From positions 117,146-181,145 of the forward strand of contig NW_026251781.1 of the NCBI RefSeq assembly GCF_025024155.1: a DNA stretch of 64,000 bases, read 5' to 3'. Each line of letters begins with the position of its first letter. Position 1 is the stretch's first letter. The position numbers were made by a program, and so were the translations under genes. The notes under the pieces were generated by a model. It was not told where the DNA came from. It did no database searches and saw only the letters and a list, made by a program, of their open reading frames with translations. Positions 1 through 10,983 of this stretch are shown piece after piece. The DNA comes from Gamsiella multidivaricata. Lineage: Eukaryota; Mortierellomycota; Mortierellomycetes; Mortierellales; Mortierellaceae.

Positions 1-1884
1 TGGTGGCATAGGGTACTGCGGATTGCGTCGACGAGGCGAAAGAGCCGATCGAGATGAACGTGAGGATTGAGATGGAAGAGTCGGCGGTGGTGGTGGGATA
101 TAGTCGCCATCGTCGTCGCCCAGATCCATCGCATAATGAGCTGCCCAGTCATCCTCATCCTCCTCTTCTCCTTCTTCTATGTCTTCTTCGACGTATGTGC
201 CTATGACTCCTATCGCTGGGGCCCTGAGCCTTGAGACGCGGCGTGATTGACCACGCTGGAATCCAACTTGGCCATCCCCCTCGTTAGGCGCCCTCCGTCC
301 CGATGATCGATCTGGCTGGTCCTGGTGCTGAGATTCTACGCCGGCTGTCGAAGGACCTCTCAAATGAGAATAGCGACGGCTTCCGTTCTTTGAAAATGCA
401 GCTCGATCATCTTTGGCGCCTAATCCTGCTGTAGAGGGACCTCGCAGCCCTGAGAAGTTGCGCTGGAGGATGCCAAATGGATCTTCCTCCGTAGTAGGGC
501 CCCGCAGATGAGAGTAGCGCTGTTCTTCCTTCTCTGCAATGTCCTTGACGGTGTCCTTGGCGGTGTCCTTGTCGTAGTCCTTGGCGGTATCCTTGCTGTC
601 ATGCGGTCCGCTTTCGTTTAAGTCGTCGGTAGGATTCTTGCTGCGTCTAAATCGATCCCGATATCGGATTGCAACAACGACTGCAACGATAGCGATAATG
701 AGAGCAATAATGGTCCCGAGAATGACAGGCCAGCGTGGAGAAGCATCGCCAGGAGTAGGTGTAGGAATCGCGGACGAACTTGATGTTACTGTTAATGTTG
801 ATGTCGATGTCGAAGTTCCAGTGGGCTTGGACGTAGTAGTGGTAGGCAGAGTTCCAAAGTTGTTTGTCCACTGGTTGGTCCTCATGTTATAGATCAGCGT
901 TGTGTTGGCGAAGACCGCTTGGTTCAAGGTAGAACCGCCCCAAGAGAGAAAGTAGTCGCTGCTGACGCCGCAGGCGGCAGAGGATCGTGCTCCCACTGTG
1001 GTCATGTCTGTGCCTTTCGCCCATGTCAAAGTCGCGACGTCTAGGATATAAATGTCGCCCAAAACGGACGTCCCTAAGGGATTTAATCCGCCGAACAGCA
1101 TCAGCTTTGAGCCATTGTACGCTGGCACGAAGCACGCGTTGCTGCGCGCTGAAGGAATCGTTCCCTTGGTGGCGGGAGTTGCCCACTCATTGGTGATGGG
1201 GCTGTATGTGTACAGGTTAGCTGTAGTGTTGCCAGCTGTCTTCCCTCCAAACAAAACCATGCTTTTGAGAGCTGTGCTCCAAAGAGCTGAATAGTCGATT
1301 AGGGATGTCATTCCTGCAGGCATAGGGATGAAAGCCATGGTGTTCATATTCAAATCCACAGTCAGCATGGATGGGCTGCCGAGGGAATCCACAAATCCAT
1401 TGGGGATGTAGACCATATTGGTATCGGGGTTAGTCGCCGCTGCGAGACCTGGTTTTTTACTGAGCGAGATGCTTGAGAATATCTCGGTCCATCCGGCATT
1501 CTGAAAGCTGTAGAGGTACCCACTACCGCTTGTCATGAGAAACCAGTTTCGCTTGTCGGCAGAAAGTGCACTTGCTGACTGTGCAGAAAGAGTTCCTCGA
1601 GTGAGCTGACGGTAGGAAGGAGAGGTTGTGTTCCATGGAGAGGAGAGGTCTATTGTGAAGGTCTGATCGACCATGCTGGTGGGCGTGTCGTAACCGCCTT
1701 GGACATAGAGTCCTTGACCCTCGATAAAGACGCTTGAAGCGTAGTATGTGACAGCTGGAGCGAAAAATGCTTGGGCATGGACTGTAGTGCCTTGGAAAGT
1801 TGCAAGGAGTAGAAGGAGGAGTAATGTGATAATGTGTAATGGGCGTAGGAGCAGATCATTAGGTATTGATGTGTACAGCTGCAT
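1..1884 (-). CDS. Kelch-repeat single-pass membrane protein (C-terminus cut by window edge)
   Basis: One uninterrupted reading frame of 628 codons runs from an ATG at 1884 off the left edge without a stop. Residues 1-40 look like a signal peptide with a poly-leucine core (LLLLLLATFQG) and a likely cut near HAQA. Residues 40-330 form a kelch-type beta-propeller, with recurring units such as MVLFGGKTAG and LMLFGGLNP followed by W residues. A Ser/Thr-rich stalk precedes one membrane segment at about 385-408 (WPVILGTIIALIIAIVAVVV), then a basic stop (RYRDRFRR). The cytoplasmic tail is low in complexity and repeats YSHLRGPST-type motifs. Secreted or membrane-anchored kelch proteins of this plan are common in Mortierella; their ligand is unknown. 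A function in surface sensing or adhesion is only a guess. No intron is needed. Confidence 0.8.
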   Translation of the reverse strand, partial: MQLYTSIPNDLLLRPLHIITLLLLLLLATFQGTTVHAQAFFAPAVTYYASSVFIEGQGLYVQGGYDTPTSMVDQTFTIDLSSPWNTTSPSYRQLTRGTLSAQSASALSADKRNWFLMTSGSGYLYSFQNAGWTEIFSSISLSKKPGLAAATNPDTNMVYIPNGFVDSLGSPSMLTVDLNMNTMAFIPMPAGMTSLIDYSALWSTALKSMVLFGGKTAGNTTANLYTYSPITNEWATPATKGTIPSARSNACFVPAYNGSKLMLFGGLNPLGTSVLGDIYILDVATLTWAKGTDMTTVGARSSAACGVSSDYFLSWGGSTLNQAVFANTTLIYNMRTNQWTNNFGTLPTTTTSKPTGTSTSTSTLTVTSSSSAIPTPTPGDASPRWPVILGTIIALIIAIVAVVVAIRYRDRFRRSKNPTDDLNESGPHDSKDTAKDYDKDTAKDTVKDIAEKEEQRYSHLRGPTTEEDPFGILQRNFSGLRGPSTAGLGAKDDRAAFSKNGSRRYSHLRGPSTAGVESQHQDQPDRSSGRRAPNEGDGQVGFQRGQSRRVSRLRAPAIGVIGTYVEEDIEEGEEEDEDDWAAHYAMDLGDDDGDYIPPPPPTLPSQSSRSSRSALSPRRRNPQYPMPP

Positions 1885-2877
1885 TATGGCGAGGGTAAAG
1901 AGGATGGGATGTGGGGTGCTGGAGGGGTGCTGAACAAGGCAAAGACAAAGGGAAGGGATGCCAAGGTGGTGTTAAGAGTGGTGAGAAGAATGAAGGATAG
2001 AAGGTGAAGGGGTTAAGGATGCGGTCTTCTTTGGCGGAAAAGAACATGCAACATGCTTTGGCTCAAGAGGGAGAAAAGGGATAGGGCAGGTATATAAGTA
2101 GTACGATCGCTCCTCCTTGCCCCATGCCCCATGGCCCATGGGGGCTCAATGGGAGCAATGGTTGTCTACTTTTTTCCTGTGAAGATTTCCAGGGGCTCAT
2201 ATGGATAAGTGCCGTTTCAGATCACCCGTAAGGTTTGCTGCATGGCATCGCAGTGGTCCGCACATTCTACACAGCGGTAAAAAAAAAAAGCGATTACATC
2301 CTACATAAGTCTGATGCATGGCTGCATGAGGATATTGCAATTTCTTAGCGGTGATACAAACCAATACCCGCCGCACCACTCCGCCCCTAGTTCCTTTCTA
2401 GCTCGCAACTTTGGGGTCCAAAGGGGTGGAAGATCGAGATGGAAATAATGTTGTTTTTCCTAATAAGAAGCCCGAGATGGAACAAGGGCATCGGTGCCGT
2501 TTCTTTCTTCTTTCTTTTCAACGCACCCCAGTTTTTTCTTTTGTCCATGTTCAGATGTTCTTGTACAAATATAACGTATACGCCCCCATACGCACATACC
2601 ACTACCTGAAGATACTCTGCAACATTATTATTCCAGTGCTGCCACTGGGGGCATCGGCTACACGAATCGAGCGGTTGTGCCACTAAAAGCGCACTTTGCA
2701 CTTGCATAGTGCTTCCTAAGGCACAGCAAAGACCATTTCAGCACACGTAAAATTGTATTCGTATTCGTATTCGTATTTGCCTTTTTGTTATTATTATTAG
2801 AGTGAGCGACTAAAGCAATAGGATAATTATTTATACAGAATCGCGTTTCTTATTCTTGTCCCCGCGATGGACTAGAT
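1885..2877. other. Intergenic region between kelch and pirin genes
   Basis: Upstream region of the kelch gene and downstream region of pirin. It holds a TATATAAG-like box near 2091, about 200 bp upstream of the kelch ATG, and a run of CCCATG-like repeats at 2121-2150. A poly-A tract lies near 2280 and a GTATTC hexamer array at 2755-2778. The short ORFs here have no recognisable domain. Confidence 0.5.
2755..2778. repeat. GTATTC hexamer microsatellite, 4 units
   Basis: Three exact GTATTC units and one GTATTT unit in tandem, followed 10 bp later by a TTA trinucleotide run. It lies about 100 bp downstream of the pirin stop codon. Confidence 0.8.
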
Positions 2878-3759
2878 TCATGCAGCAATGCTAGACTTCC
2901 AGTTCCTGGCACGCTCGAACCCGTTCTGTCCAGACTGATAATCCACAAACGTGTCGTAGATCTCTTCCTGCGAGTTCATCACAAACGGACCATGCTGAAC
3001 AATCGGCTCCTTCAAGGGCTCGCCTGCAATCAACACAAAGTGGGCCTCCTCATCCTTGGTCGAGATCTTAACCGTCTCTGCGCCATCTTCCGAGAACGTC
3101 AGTGTGTGATGCGCCTTGCCCTCGAACTCCTTGTCGCCAATGAGTGTCGTGCCCTTGAGCATGTAGATGAATCCAGTGTAGCTGGCAGGGATCGACTGCT
3201 CGACCGTCTTGTTCTTGTCCATCTTGAAGTCCAGATACATGGTCGGCGTGCGAGTGTAGACCTTGCTCTTCACACCATGGGACTCGCCCGCAATGACTTT
3301 GATCACCACACCGTCCTCAGGCGTGGCACGGGGAATCTCCTTATCGAGCAGCTCCTGGTACTGGGGTTCGCACATCTTGTGTTCCTTGGGCAGGTTGATC
3401 CAGAGCTGAAGACCGTGGGCGCGGGTCTGGGACTTGATTGGCATCTCTGAATGAACGATACCACGACCAGCGGTCATCCACTGCAAGTCGCCGGGCCCGA
3501 TGGTTCCCTTGTGTCCTGCAAAATCCTCGTGTTGGAATTGGCCCTCGAGCATGTAGGTGACGGTCTCGAAGCCGCGGTGGGGGTGATCGGGGAAACCGCC
3601 GTTCTTGTCGACGTCGAACTCATCGAGCATGAGGAAGGGGTCATGGTTGCGGAGTTCGGGACGGCCGATCGAGCGACGGACACGGGCACCGCGACCTTCG
3701 GCCTGTGCGGCAGAGAGGACGGACTTTGTGATCGACCTTGAGACTTTGGGGGCAGACAT
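2878..3759 (-). CDS. Pirin family protein (bicupin)
   Basis: A 293-residue protein starting MSAPKVSRSI, the usual pirin length and N-terminus. The N-terminal cupin has the metal-binding set: HPHRG (two His) and, further on, IVHSEMP (His and Glu), as in human pirin. The C-terminal cupin follows with HYT-like strands and GPFVMN. Pirins are iron-binding proteins with quercetinase or redox-sensor activity; here the activity is unknown. The chosen ATG at 3759 has a good context (gcaaccATG). The frame stays open to an earlier ATG at 3915 that would add 52 residues with a hydrophobic start; see findings. No intron is needed. Confidence 0.93.
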   Translation of the reverse strand: MSAPKVSRSITKSVLSAAQAEGRGARVRRSIGRPELRNHDPFLMLDEFDVDKNGGFPDHPHRGFETVTYMLEGQFQHEDFAGHKGTIGPGDLQWMTAGRGIVHSEMPIKSQTRAHGLQLWINLPKEHKMCEPQYQELLDKEIPRATPEDGVVIKVIAGESHGVKSKVYTRTPTMYLDFKMDKNKTVEQSIPASYTGFIYMLKGTTLIGDKEFEGKAHHTLTFSEDGAETVKISTKDEEAHFVLIAGEPLKEPIVQHGPFVMNSQEEIYDTFVDYQSGQNGFERARNWKSSIAA

Positions 3760-3970
3760 GGTTGCGATAGTTTTGGTTTTAGTGAAGGAAGAGAGGGAGA
3801 AAGAGGTAAGGTTGGATGTTAAAGAGAATATGTTGGTGTCGAAGTACTTTTGATAGGCGAGGACGAGTGAATGGAGAACTATGTAGGCAAGAAGTGCGCG
3901 AAAGATAGAGATCATGATCTTGGGGGTTTTTTATGAGAAGCGAGACCCCTTTGGTGAGACATCAATTCGG

Positions 3971-3979
3971 CTTTATATG
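3971..3979 (-). promoter_or_regulatory. TATA box for the pirin gene
   Basis: CATATAAAG on the minus strand, about 55 bp upstream of the upstream in-frame ATG (3915) and 210 bp upstream of the canonical pirin ATG. The same CATATAAAG word precedes eIF4A at 60743-60752. If it is used, transcripts would start near 3945 and include both ATGs. Confidence 0.45.
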
Positions 3980-4475
3980 TTTTGGTGCATGGGCTGGCTC
4001 ACAAATACCCCCCACGCTTATTCATGCTCCAGTAAGCCACCCGGCAGTGGCGCACAAGGAGTCGCTTCAAGATTGCTCACCATTTTTGGTGCATTGACAC
4101 CGACCATGGACGCTTACTACTCCAACAAATGGCGAGCGTGTATAGGAACGATCATGCTAGAAGCTCACTCGGATGTATCAATGTGAATTATTAATACACA
4201 GAAGACCTGCTTCCTACAGAATGATGGCGACCAGCCAATTGTTTGCCCACTCATGTTTCGCTTCAGGACCGAGACCTCTTACGTGCAATTGAACCAGGAT
4301 TGCTAAGATTGGATTTTAAAATATGGGTGTGGCTACCGGTGTGCAAGCTGCTTTGGATACCGAAATTGTAATCCTAGATTTTGGACTCCAGGAATAAAAG
4401 CTATACAGACAGACACGCTTTTTAAAGAGCCGGACAACGTATCTGAGTGGCTGTAGCCCAACATTTTCACCTTTA

Positions 4476-4679
4476 TTCGTGAACGAGTTTTCTGTCTCTA
4501 CGAAGTACAACTGGTGTTCGGAAGGAATGCTTTCTAAAGAAAGAGAGAGCGGTGGTGGATAGTAGGACTGACATATGACCTTTATGATGAAAGGATAAAG
4601 AAAGCAAGATGGTATTCCTACGAGTGAATATGCAGCATTTAGACGCGATATATAGGGTCCCAGGGATATGGAAAGAACA
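4476..4679. repeat. Diverged dispersed repeat, copy A
   Basis: About 200 bp that align with 29920-30128 in the same orientation. The shared left end is TTCrTGAACGmGTTTTCTGT, continuing CTCTrCG. Shared internal blocks include GAGAGAGCGG and AAGATG, and the right part shares TTTAGACGCG / TCTAGACGCG and GATATG(G)AAAGAAC. Both copies are intergenic. I see no terminal repeats or coding capacity, so the type is unknown: a short element, an old transposon relic or an RNA gene. Confidence 0.5.
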
Positions 4680-6232
4680 AAGGCTGGGAACATATGCAGA
4701 CGCCGTTGATGGGTTCTTTTCCTTCCTCGCCGGCCTTTTCATACCGCGATATTTGCATGTATTCCCCTTACAATAAAAAGAAGAGTAACAAAAACAGACA
4801 CGCGTCTCTGCATTAACTCTAATAAGATTTTTCGCCTCTTCAGGATCGCTGTACCCTGAAAGGATAGTTTTATCATAATGTGCGCGACCCCTGTATTCCT
4901 GAGCCATGCCAATGACATCCAAAGTGATGTTGAATCCATGGCATTTTTATGGTGAAGTAATTGATTCCAAAATACATCGAGAATTTTGACTTGTCCAAAG
5001 TCAATTGTTGAACTTCAATATTCAACTAGAAATTACTAGACAAAAGTAGTCTTGATTAGCCGAATGCTGTGCATCTGCCTGATTCTACGCACGGTAAACT
5101 TCAAGAGCTTTCGATCCACGATGAACATTATTCGGCTCCGCTCTAGTAAGGATGATGCTACGGAGAATTGTTCAGGGAAACATCATTCGGCACCGACCCT
5201 CAGGATCCAGAGAACGACATTAAACAGGACTTTACGCTTCAGCTCAGGCTATACACGAGAGCAGAAGCCGGGATAGCCGGGGATAACCTGCTGCTATTCA
5301 CGTCCCTTTACGGTTCGCAGCTCAGGGGTGACACGATGCACATCGATACCAAAGAGGAATTCGCTTAGTTCTATTAAATTTAAAGAAGCAAGGAGGACGC
5401 AGAGCGTAAGTCGCTTACACTCGGTGGTCACAATCGGCAGATCTGGACTAGAAGAGTAATGAAGTAGCACCAATGAATCCAGTGCGGGTTTAAATCAAAT
5501 AGGTATACATACGACTTATCAACGAACTTAAACGCTCTTCTATGGCGAATAAAGCGAATGCAAACGAGGAAGGGCGCATAAGATGACAGGCAATGGACGC
5601 GATATCTGCAGCCTGGATACAGTTCGCGACGTGATTTATATTGGAGAATAGGGACCGTGGAGGCGAATGTTCGAACGTTCCTTCAGACAGACGCAGGGAG
5701 GATCTGGTCGACAAAGTACCAGGTTTCGTTTGGGATTCGTGTGAAGGCAGCTATAGGGAAAAATATCGATGCCTGGTTGTGTACGATCTAACCTACAAAA
5801 CGAACAAAAAAACATCGAATCGAACCGGCTACTATCCCAGGCCAATAGGCACCAACCAAGATCTGGGAAAGATAACCTAGAGGATCAAGTTGAACGATGA
5901 GCTCACGCATGACGATTCTCGAAGGATCGAAATGCTCCAACGCGGCTTCCCCTCCAAACCTGCATATCTTCTTTTAACACACAGCCTACGCGCTTTATTA
6001 TAGCCGCTCCTCTGCGGCACAAAACTCCAATTGAAAAAAAAAAAAAAGCGACGCAGTCGATTTCCATAAAAGGCACAAGCCACTCCCTCTAGCATCCCCA
6101 TTTATTGCTTCCCCTCCGCCCCTCCCCCTCGCATTATTTCTCTTCTCACCAACGATCTCAAATCCATATACCCCTCCCTTCTTCCCTCGCGAATCAAATT
6201 TCCCACGTTCAGGAATAACACATAGGAAAGAA

Positions 6233-8069
6233 ATGAAAACGGTAGACAAACTCCGGGACGCGCTCATATCGCTCGGCCAGGACACGCAGGGAAACAAGAC
6301 TACCCTCAAGATGCGGTTACGGAAATATTTGAAAAATAACCCGGGTGCCCTCGCTCGTTCACCGTCCCAGGGATCAGGGACAGGACCAGGTATAGAAGCA
6401 GAGGAATCAGCAGCGGCTGAGGCAGCGGCAGCGGCAAAAACAGCGGCAGAGGCGAAGGCAGAGACTAACACAAAAGCAAGGGCAGCGGCAAAAGCAGCAG
6501 AAGAGGCAAAAGCAGTAGGAGGCCAGAAAGACGGGGATCATTCCGAGGCTTCAGACCTGAAAACTACCCAGGTGAAAAATGGCGATGCCCAGGCACCAAA
6601 GGACAAGATGGAAGATCGGAATCACGGCCACAGTAACGACAGTGGGAGCAGCAAACGCATGCTCCACAGGAATAGTCGGTACGATTATTATCTGTGCTTC
6701 GATGTCGAGGCGACCTGCGAGACAGGGTTTTCGTTCGAGTTCCCGAATGAGGTGATCGAGTTCCCGGTCGTGCTACTGGATGGATCGACCTTTGAGATCG
6801 TAAGTCGCAGAGTGTCTTTTTTTCTTTCCCTTCTCTTTCTCTCTGGGTCATTCTATAGCGTGGACCAAAGATATGTTCAAATCTGACAAGCACATTGTTT
6901 CTTTTTTTTTTTTTTTGGTGGAAAATAGGTGGATGAGTTCCATTCGTATGTGAAGCCAACGCATCGACCGACTTTGAGCGAGTTCTGCGTCGGGTTGACA
7001 GGGATATCACAGGTAAGTTTTACAGAAACATTTCTTCTCCTCTACCGCCTGGTCCAGCTACATCGTCTCCTTGATATTCGCTGGTTTCTCACGCCATTTC
7101 TACGCCAACGTTCCCTAATAGGAAACTATCGATGATGCCCCGACATTCACAGAGGTCCTCTCGCTCTTCGAAGACTGGCTCACACTTCACGGCATCATCC
7201 TTGAAGGAGGCTCCACCACCACCAATAACAGCAAAAACAACAGCAACAAGAAGAACAACAACTTCATCAAGAAGCCCAAATCCTCGAAATACTCCTCCTC
7301 CAGCCCCACCAACAACGGCCACAACCCCAATTTCATGACAGTCTCCAATGCGACCAATGACTTTTCCTACGGCGCCACCTTCTGCTTCGTGACAGACGGT
7401 CCGTTTGACATCCGGGATTTTATCAGCAAACAGTGCGTCCACTCCAACATTCCTCGGCCTTCCTATTTTGCAAAATCCTATATCGATGTCCGGACCATGT
7501 TCCGCGACTATTTTGATCTGACCCATTGGTTGAACCTCGAGGGCATGCTCACGTTCTTGGGGGAGACATTTTTGGGAAGACAGCATAGTGGAATCTGTGA
7601 TTCAAGGATGGTTGCGTTGATCGCTAAACAGCTCGCTATCGGTTTTGCTGGAGACGGGAGCGAGGAGAGGAGTCATCCAGTTTTTAATGAAAGAAATCAG
7701 AGCTTGCTCGCACTGAAGTGGAGTAATGACATGATTGAGAAATTGAAGCGGGGTTGTGTTTTGAAGGCAAATCGGTCTACGAATCATACGTTTGTCAAGA
7801 TGATCACGTTCAAACAGCTCGAAAAATTGGAGGCCCTGGGCGCAGCGGCCTCTGGTCCGCCTCCTACACCGCCTCCTGCACAAGAGCTGCCGGTTGGGAC
7901 AAAGGAAAAGCGGCAGAGCCGTTCTACTCGGCAACCGAAGGTCGATACAGCAGCCGCTGCATCGTTGTCGTCGCCGCCGCCAACTTCATCCGCATCGCCT
8001 TCGTCCCCCACAGCATCATTTGCCATCGACTCCAAGTTCTCGGCCCTCATGACCGAGGCGCTAGAGTGA
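6233..8069 (+). CDS. ERI1: ERI1-type 3'-5' exonuclease (SAP domain + DEDDh exonuclease)
   Basis: Three exons, 6233-6799, 6929-7012 and 7122-8069, give 532 residues. All introns are GT-AG and phase 0. Residues 1-40 form a SAP-like helix pair (VDKLRDALISLGQDTQGNKT). An Ala/Lys/Glu-rich linker follows. The exonuclease domain starts at about residue 150 with the catalytic FDVEATCE (first D and E of DEDDh). It has VDEFHSYVKPTHRP as in ERI1, and ends with HSGICDSR near residue 370, which supplies the last His and Asp. An Asn/Lys/Ser-rich insert sits inside the catalytic domain, and the C-terminal tail is Pro/Ser-rich. ERI1 enzymes trim histone mRNA 3' ends, 5.8S rRNA and small RNAs. Which role applies here is not shown by sequence. 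Confidence 0.9.
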
Positions 8070-8226
8070 ATGAAATAAATGTACTATGTATCCATCCAAT
8101 TAAAACCACGTCCACACTATCGTTTCGGAAAATAGGATGCTTATTATTACATGTTGTATGCACTTTTGTTTTCCTCTATGCCGCCCTGATCTGCTCTCTA
8201 TCAATGCCATTTCCTCCTCTTCATCT

Positions 8227-10269
8227 CTAAAATTCCTTCAGAGCCATCACCATCTCCGCAACCCTCAGTTCCTGTACCTCCAACATCTCCAGCATCCCAT
8301 TCAACATCTCCAACTCTCGCTTCTCCGCACTGTTCAACAACGCATCGTTTGCGAGCACATCCGTACGCTCACACTTCTCCAACAGCACCGCCCGCTTGGC
8401 CTTCTCCACAAACCGCCTCTGCCTCAGATTTCCCATCGTATGATACAACCGATCCACCAACGCATCCGCAGCCCGGTCCAGGAGCACTTCCCACAGATAA
8501 AATGTCCTGGATGGTGTCCGATCCGTCGTCTTGGGCACCTCCTGCAAATTTAGCACCCCAAACGTGGACAACGTGGTCAATTTCTCACGCACATCCTTAA
8601 TTGGCATCATCGAGTATCTCGAAATCTGCTTCTCCTCGAGCTTGCCCTTTTCCAGCAACATGTTCATAATCCGCACATACGGTGATCCGAACCGTGTCGC
8701 CACAATGTCCTGGATCAAATTCCGTTTCAAGATCTTGGCTGCCATCCTCAGGTGGATGATGTACTGCCCGCTCCTGCCTGCGTCCTTCCTCAGAATCTTC
8801 ATCAGATCCGCCTCGAGGATCTCGATGTATTTCTCAAGACACTCGCCGACCTTGGGCTTGACGCTACTGGGCCCCAGCTCCTGAGGGTCGAATTCGAGTG
8901 TGTCGACGAGGTTGACGTCCTTGGGCAGGTTGTTGAGGAGGAGCATGATGTTGACAGGGTTCGAAAAGTCTTCCTTGCAGTTGATCATGCGTTCCTCTGC
9001 CAGTGTCAGAATCGTGTTCATGATCTTCTTTGCCGTTGGATTCAATCGGATCTCGTACAATGAGGCAATTTTCTACAAAGTGTAAATAAAGTAACCACGA
9101 CGTTAGCATACTGTGCCAAAAATCGTCTCTTTTTTTTCCCCAACTGCAACGAATGAAAAGAAGAGGACCATCATACCATATTACGCCATCTAATAATGAA
9201 TCGCTCGTAGTTGATCTTGAAAAAGACGTCTGCCTCGACCTCCTCAACAATCACCAAGTCTCCATCTGTCAGCTTACGACGCTTATCTCCTTCGAACCTA
9301 TCATGATCCGTAGTGTCCAATGTGCGTTTCTATACAATTATGAGTCATCAACAAGACACTCTCAGTTAGACCAACTGTCACTGATGCTCCTATCGAAAAA
9401 AAACACTTCCCCACAGAAAAAGAGTCCTGCAAGAACCGCATAATCCCGCCTACCAATCCAACGATGGAGCTCGTCTGATCCTGCAATTTCTGCGCTCCCA
9501 ATGTCTTGCGGATGTTGGCGAGTTCTGCTGCGGTCGGTGGCAGAGTCATCTTGTCTGTTTCCCGCTTCTCTTCTGCCATTTCCTTATCTGTCGCGTTCAA
9601 CGAGTCCGAGGGCCGGACTGCGATCAAACACTTTTCCTTGACCATCCTCGTGAACGCCTTCTTCAACGACGAGACACCTATTTTTCAGTCGGATCAAATA
9701 AAAAAAAAAAGGATAAAAAGAGGGCAAAGCCAAACAGTGATTAGATACCTCACCGCATGTACCCAGGACCAGATCGCAGTCCGTCATAAAGCACTCTCCA
9801 TATAAACCCAACACACAAGTCGACAACAAAAAAAGTGATTCCTTACGTTGCGCCTGCGACCGTCCACTAGCGGCTCCTCCAGCGCTCGGTGAATGTGCCA
9901 CAATCTCGTTGATGCACTCAGTGATCGTCAATTTTCCATGGGTCAACAAAGCGTGTGCGACAGCAGCCCCATCACGCTCGAACCATTCCTGACAATAATG
10001 CAGCACCTTGGCGATCAAGGGCCGGTGCAACAGCTCTGGTCGGTTGATCTCATAATAGGTCACGATCCGGCTCCGCTCCTGTGCCTCTGCGTAGACAGCG
10101 ACGTTGTGTTGGATCATCACGAAGAGGCATTCCCGAACTTGACGTGGTTTGAGGGACGTGAGCATCGCGATCTGAGCGACGGGCATACGACCCTTGCGAA
10201 GAATCACATTGGCGACTTTCTGGCAGATATTGAAAGATAAAACCAAAATGAGGCTTTAGTACTTGAGGT

Positions 10270-10322
<53 letters not shown>

Positions 10323-10568
10323 CTCGAGTGACGGACAAAGAAACTGAATGGTCTGTTCTGTTACCTCAACGATAGGACCAAAGTGTTCCCTCACTATGAG
10401 GCGGCACAGTCGATTCTCTAAAAGTCGACAAGAAGAGGGTAACTCGCATCAACTTTCCAAGGTCCTCTTCTACTTTCGCGTCCCCCCTCGTCCCGTTTTT
10501 CTGTCCAATTTTTTTTTTTTTTTTTTCGCGAGACCCCCCTGTCCATTGTCCATACCATGGGTACTCAT
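8227..10568 (-). CDS. RPC82: DNA-directed RNA polymerase III subunit RPC3/RPC82
   Basis: Six exons: 10568-10556, 10417-10365, 10219-9754, 9677-9454, 9329-9177 and 9072-8227, giving 584 residues with all phases closing. The 13-nt first exon encodes MSTH plus one base of the next codon; the joined start MSTHENRLCRLIVREHFG aligns with animal POLR3C. Tandem winged-helix domains follow (KVANVILRKGRMPVAQIAML, then LLTHGKLTITECINEIV). The conserved EVPKTTDRTPSRTFYLWEV lies in the last third, and a C-terminal coiled coil ends in VMALKEF. RPC82, with RPC34 and RPC31, forms the Pol III subcomplex used in initiation and promoter opening. A GTAAGG near 9846 could be read as another donor, but the unspliced frame matches the family there, so I kept it. 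Intron 2 carries a long GA microsatellite. Confidence 0.92.
10272..10319. repeat. GA dinucleotide microsatellite (about 24 units)
   Basis: Uninterrupted GA run inside intron 2 of the RPC82 gene (CT on the sense strand, so it may serve as an extended polypyrimidine tract). It is likely to vary in length between isolates. Confidence 0.95.
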
Positions 10569-10983
10569 GTCACTTCCAGTTGTCGATTGTTGCCTCGTAA
10601 TACACGAAGGCTGGGGCCACACAGGTAGAAAGATAGAAAGATAGAGAGAGAGAAAAGGAGAGAGACAAAGGATGAATGAAAAGGGCGGTGGGCAAAGGTG
10701 AGCAAAGGTGAGCAAAAGGGGCCAGTGATGCTTGAAAGTGTTCTAAGGGTTTGTTGACAACCTTAAGCTCAAAGCCACCAGTAGCCCAAAACTCAATTGG
10801 GCACATTTTTTTTAAAACGCGTGTGCTACGCGTCTGCAACGCGTCAAACAGAGATACAAAACATACTATGTACACCGCACCCAAAGGGAGATACAAGATA
10901 CTACACCGCGTTTTATTTTATCTATACACGACCTGGATACATCCCGCCCCTCCTCCAATTTTTTTTTCTCTCTCCCTCAGACC
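10569..10983. other. Intergenic region between RPC82 and the RhoGEF gene
   Basis: Promoter region of RPC82 and 3' flank of the RhoGEF-BAR gene. Only short-sequence tracts are visible: an AGATAGAAAGATAGAGAG run near 10628-10660 and GGCAAAGGTGAGCAAAGGTGAGCA repeats near 10691-10715. No gene is seen. Confidence 0.5.

Larger units (their letters stand above)
3916..6232. other. Gene-poor region, 2.3 kb
   Basis: No convincing gene. It contains one copy of a diverged dispersed repeat (4476-4679) and an unrecognised open stretch around 5165-5368 in a protein-like frame. The 200 bp before the ERI1 start is pyrimidine-rich (CCCCTCCGCCCCTCCCCC), as is usual for fungal promoters. Confidence 0.5.

Noticed and set aside
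4316..4939. Overlapping minus ORFs of 66-149 codons around the dispersed repeat
   Set aside because: The frames are not conserved between the two repeat copies, and I recognise no domain.
9796..9846. Possible 51-nt intron in RPC82 starting at GTAAGG
   Set aside because: Retaining it keeps the frame and gives VLGLYGECFMTDC, which aligns position by position with the conserved POLR3C segment. No branch site is visible.
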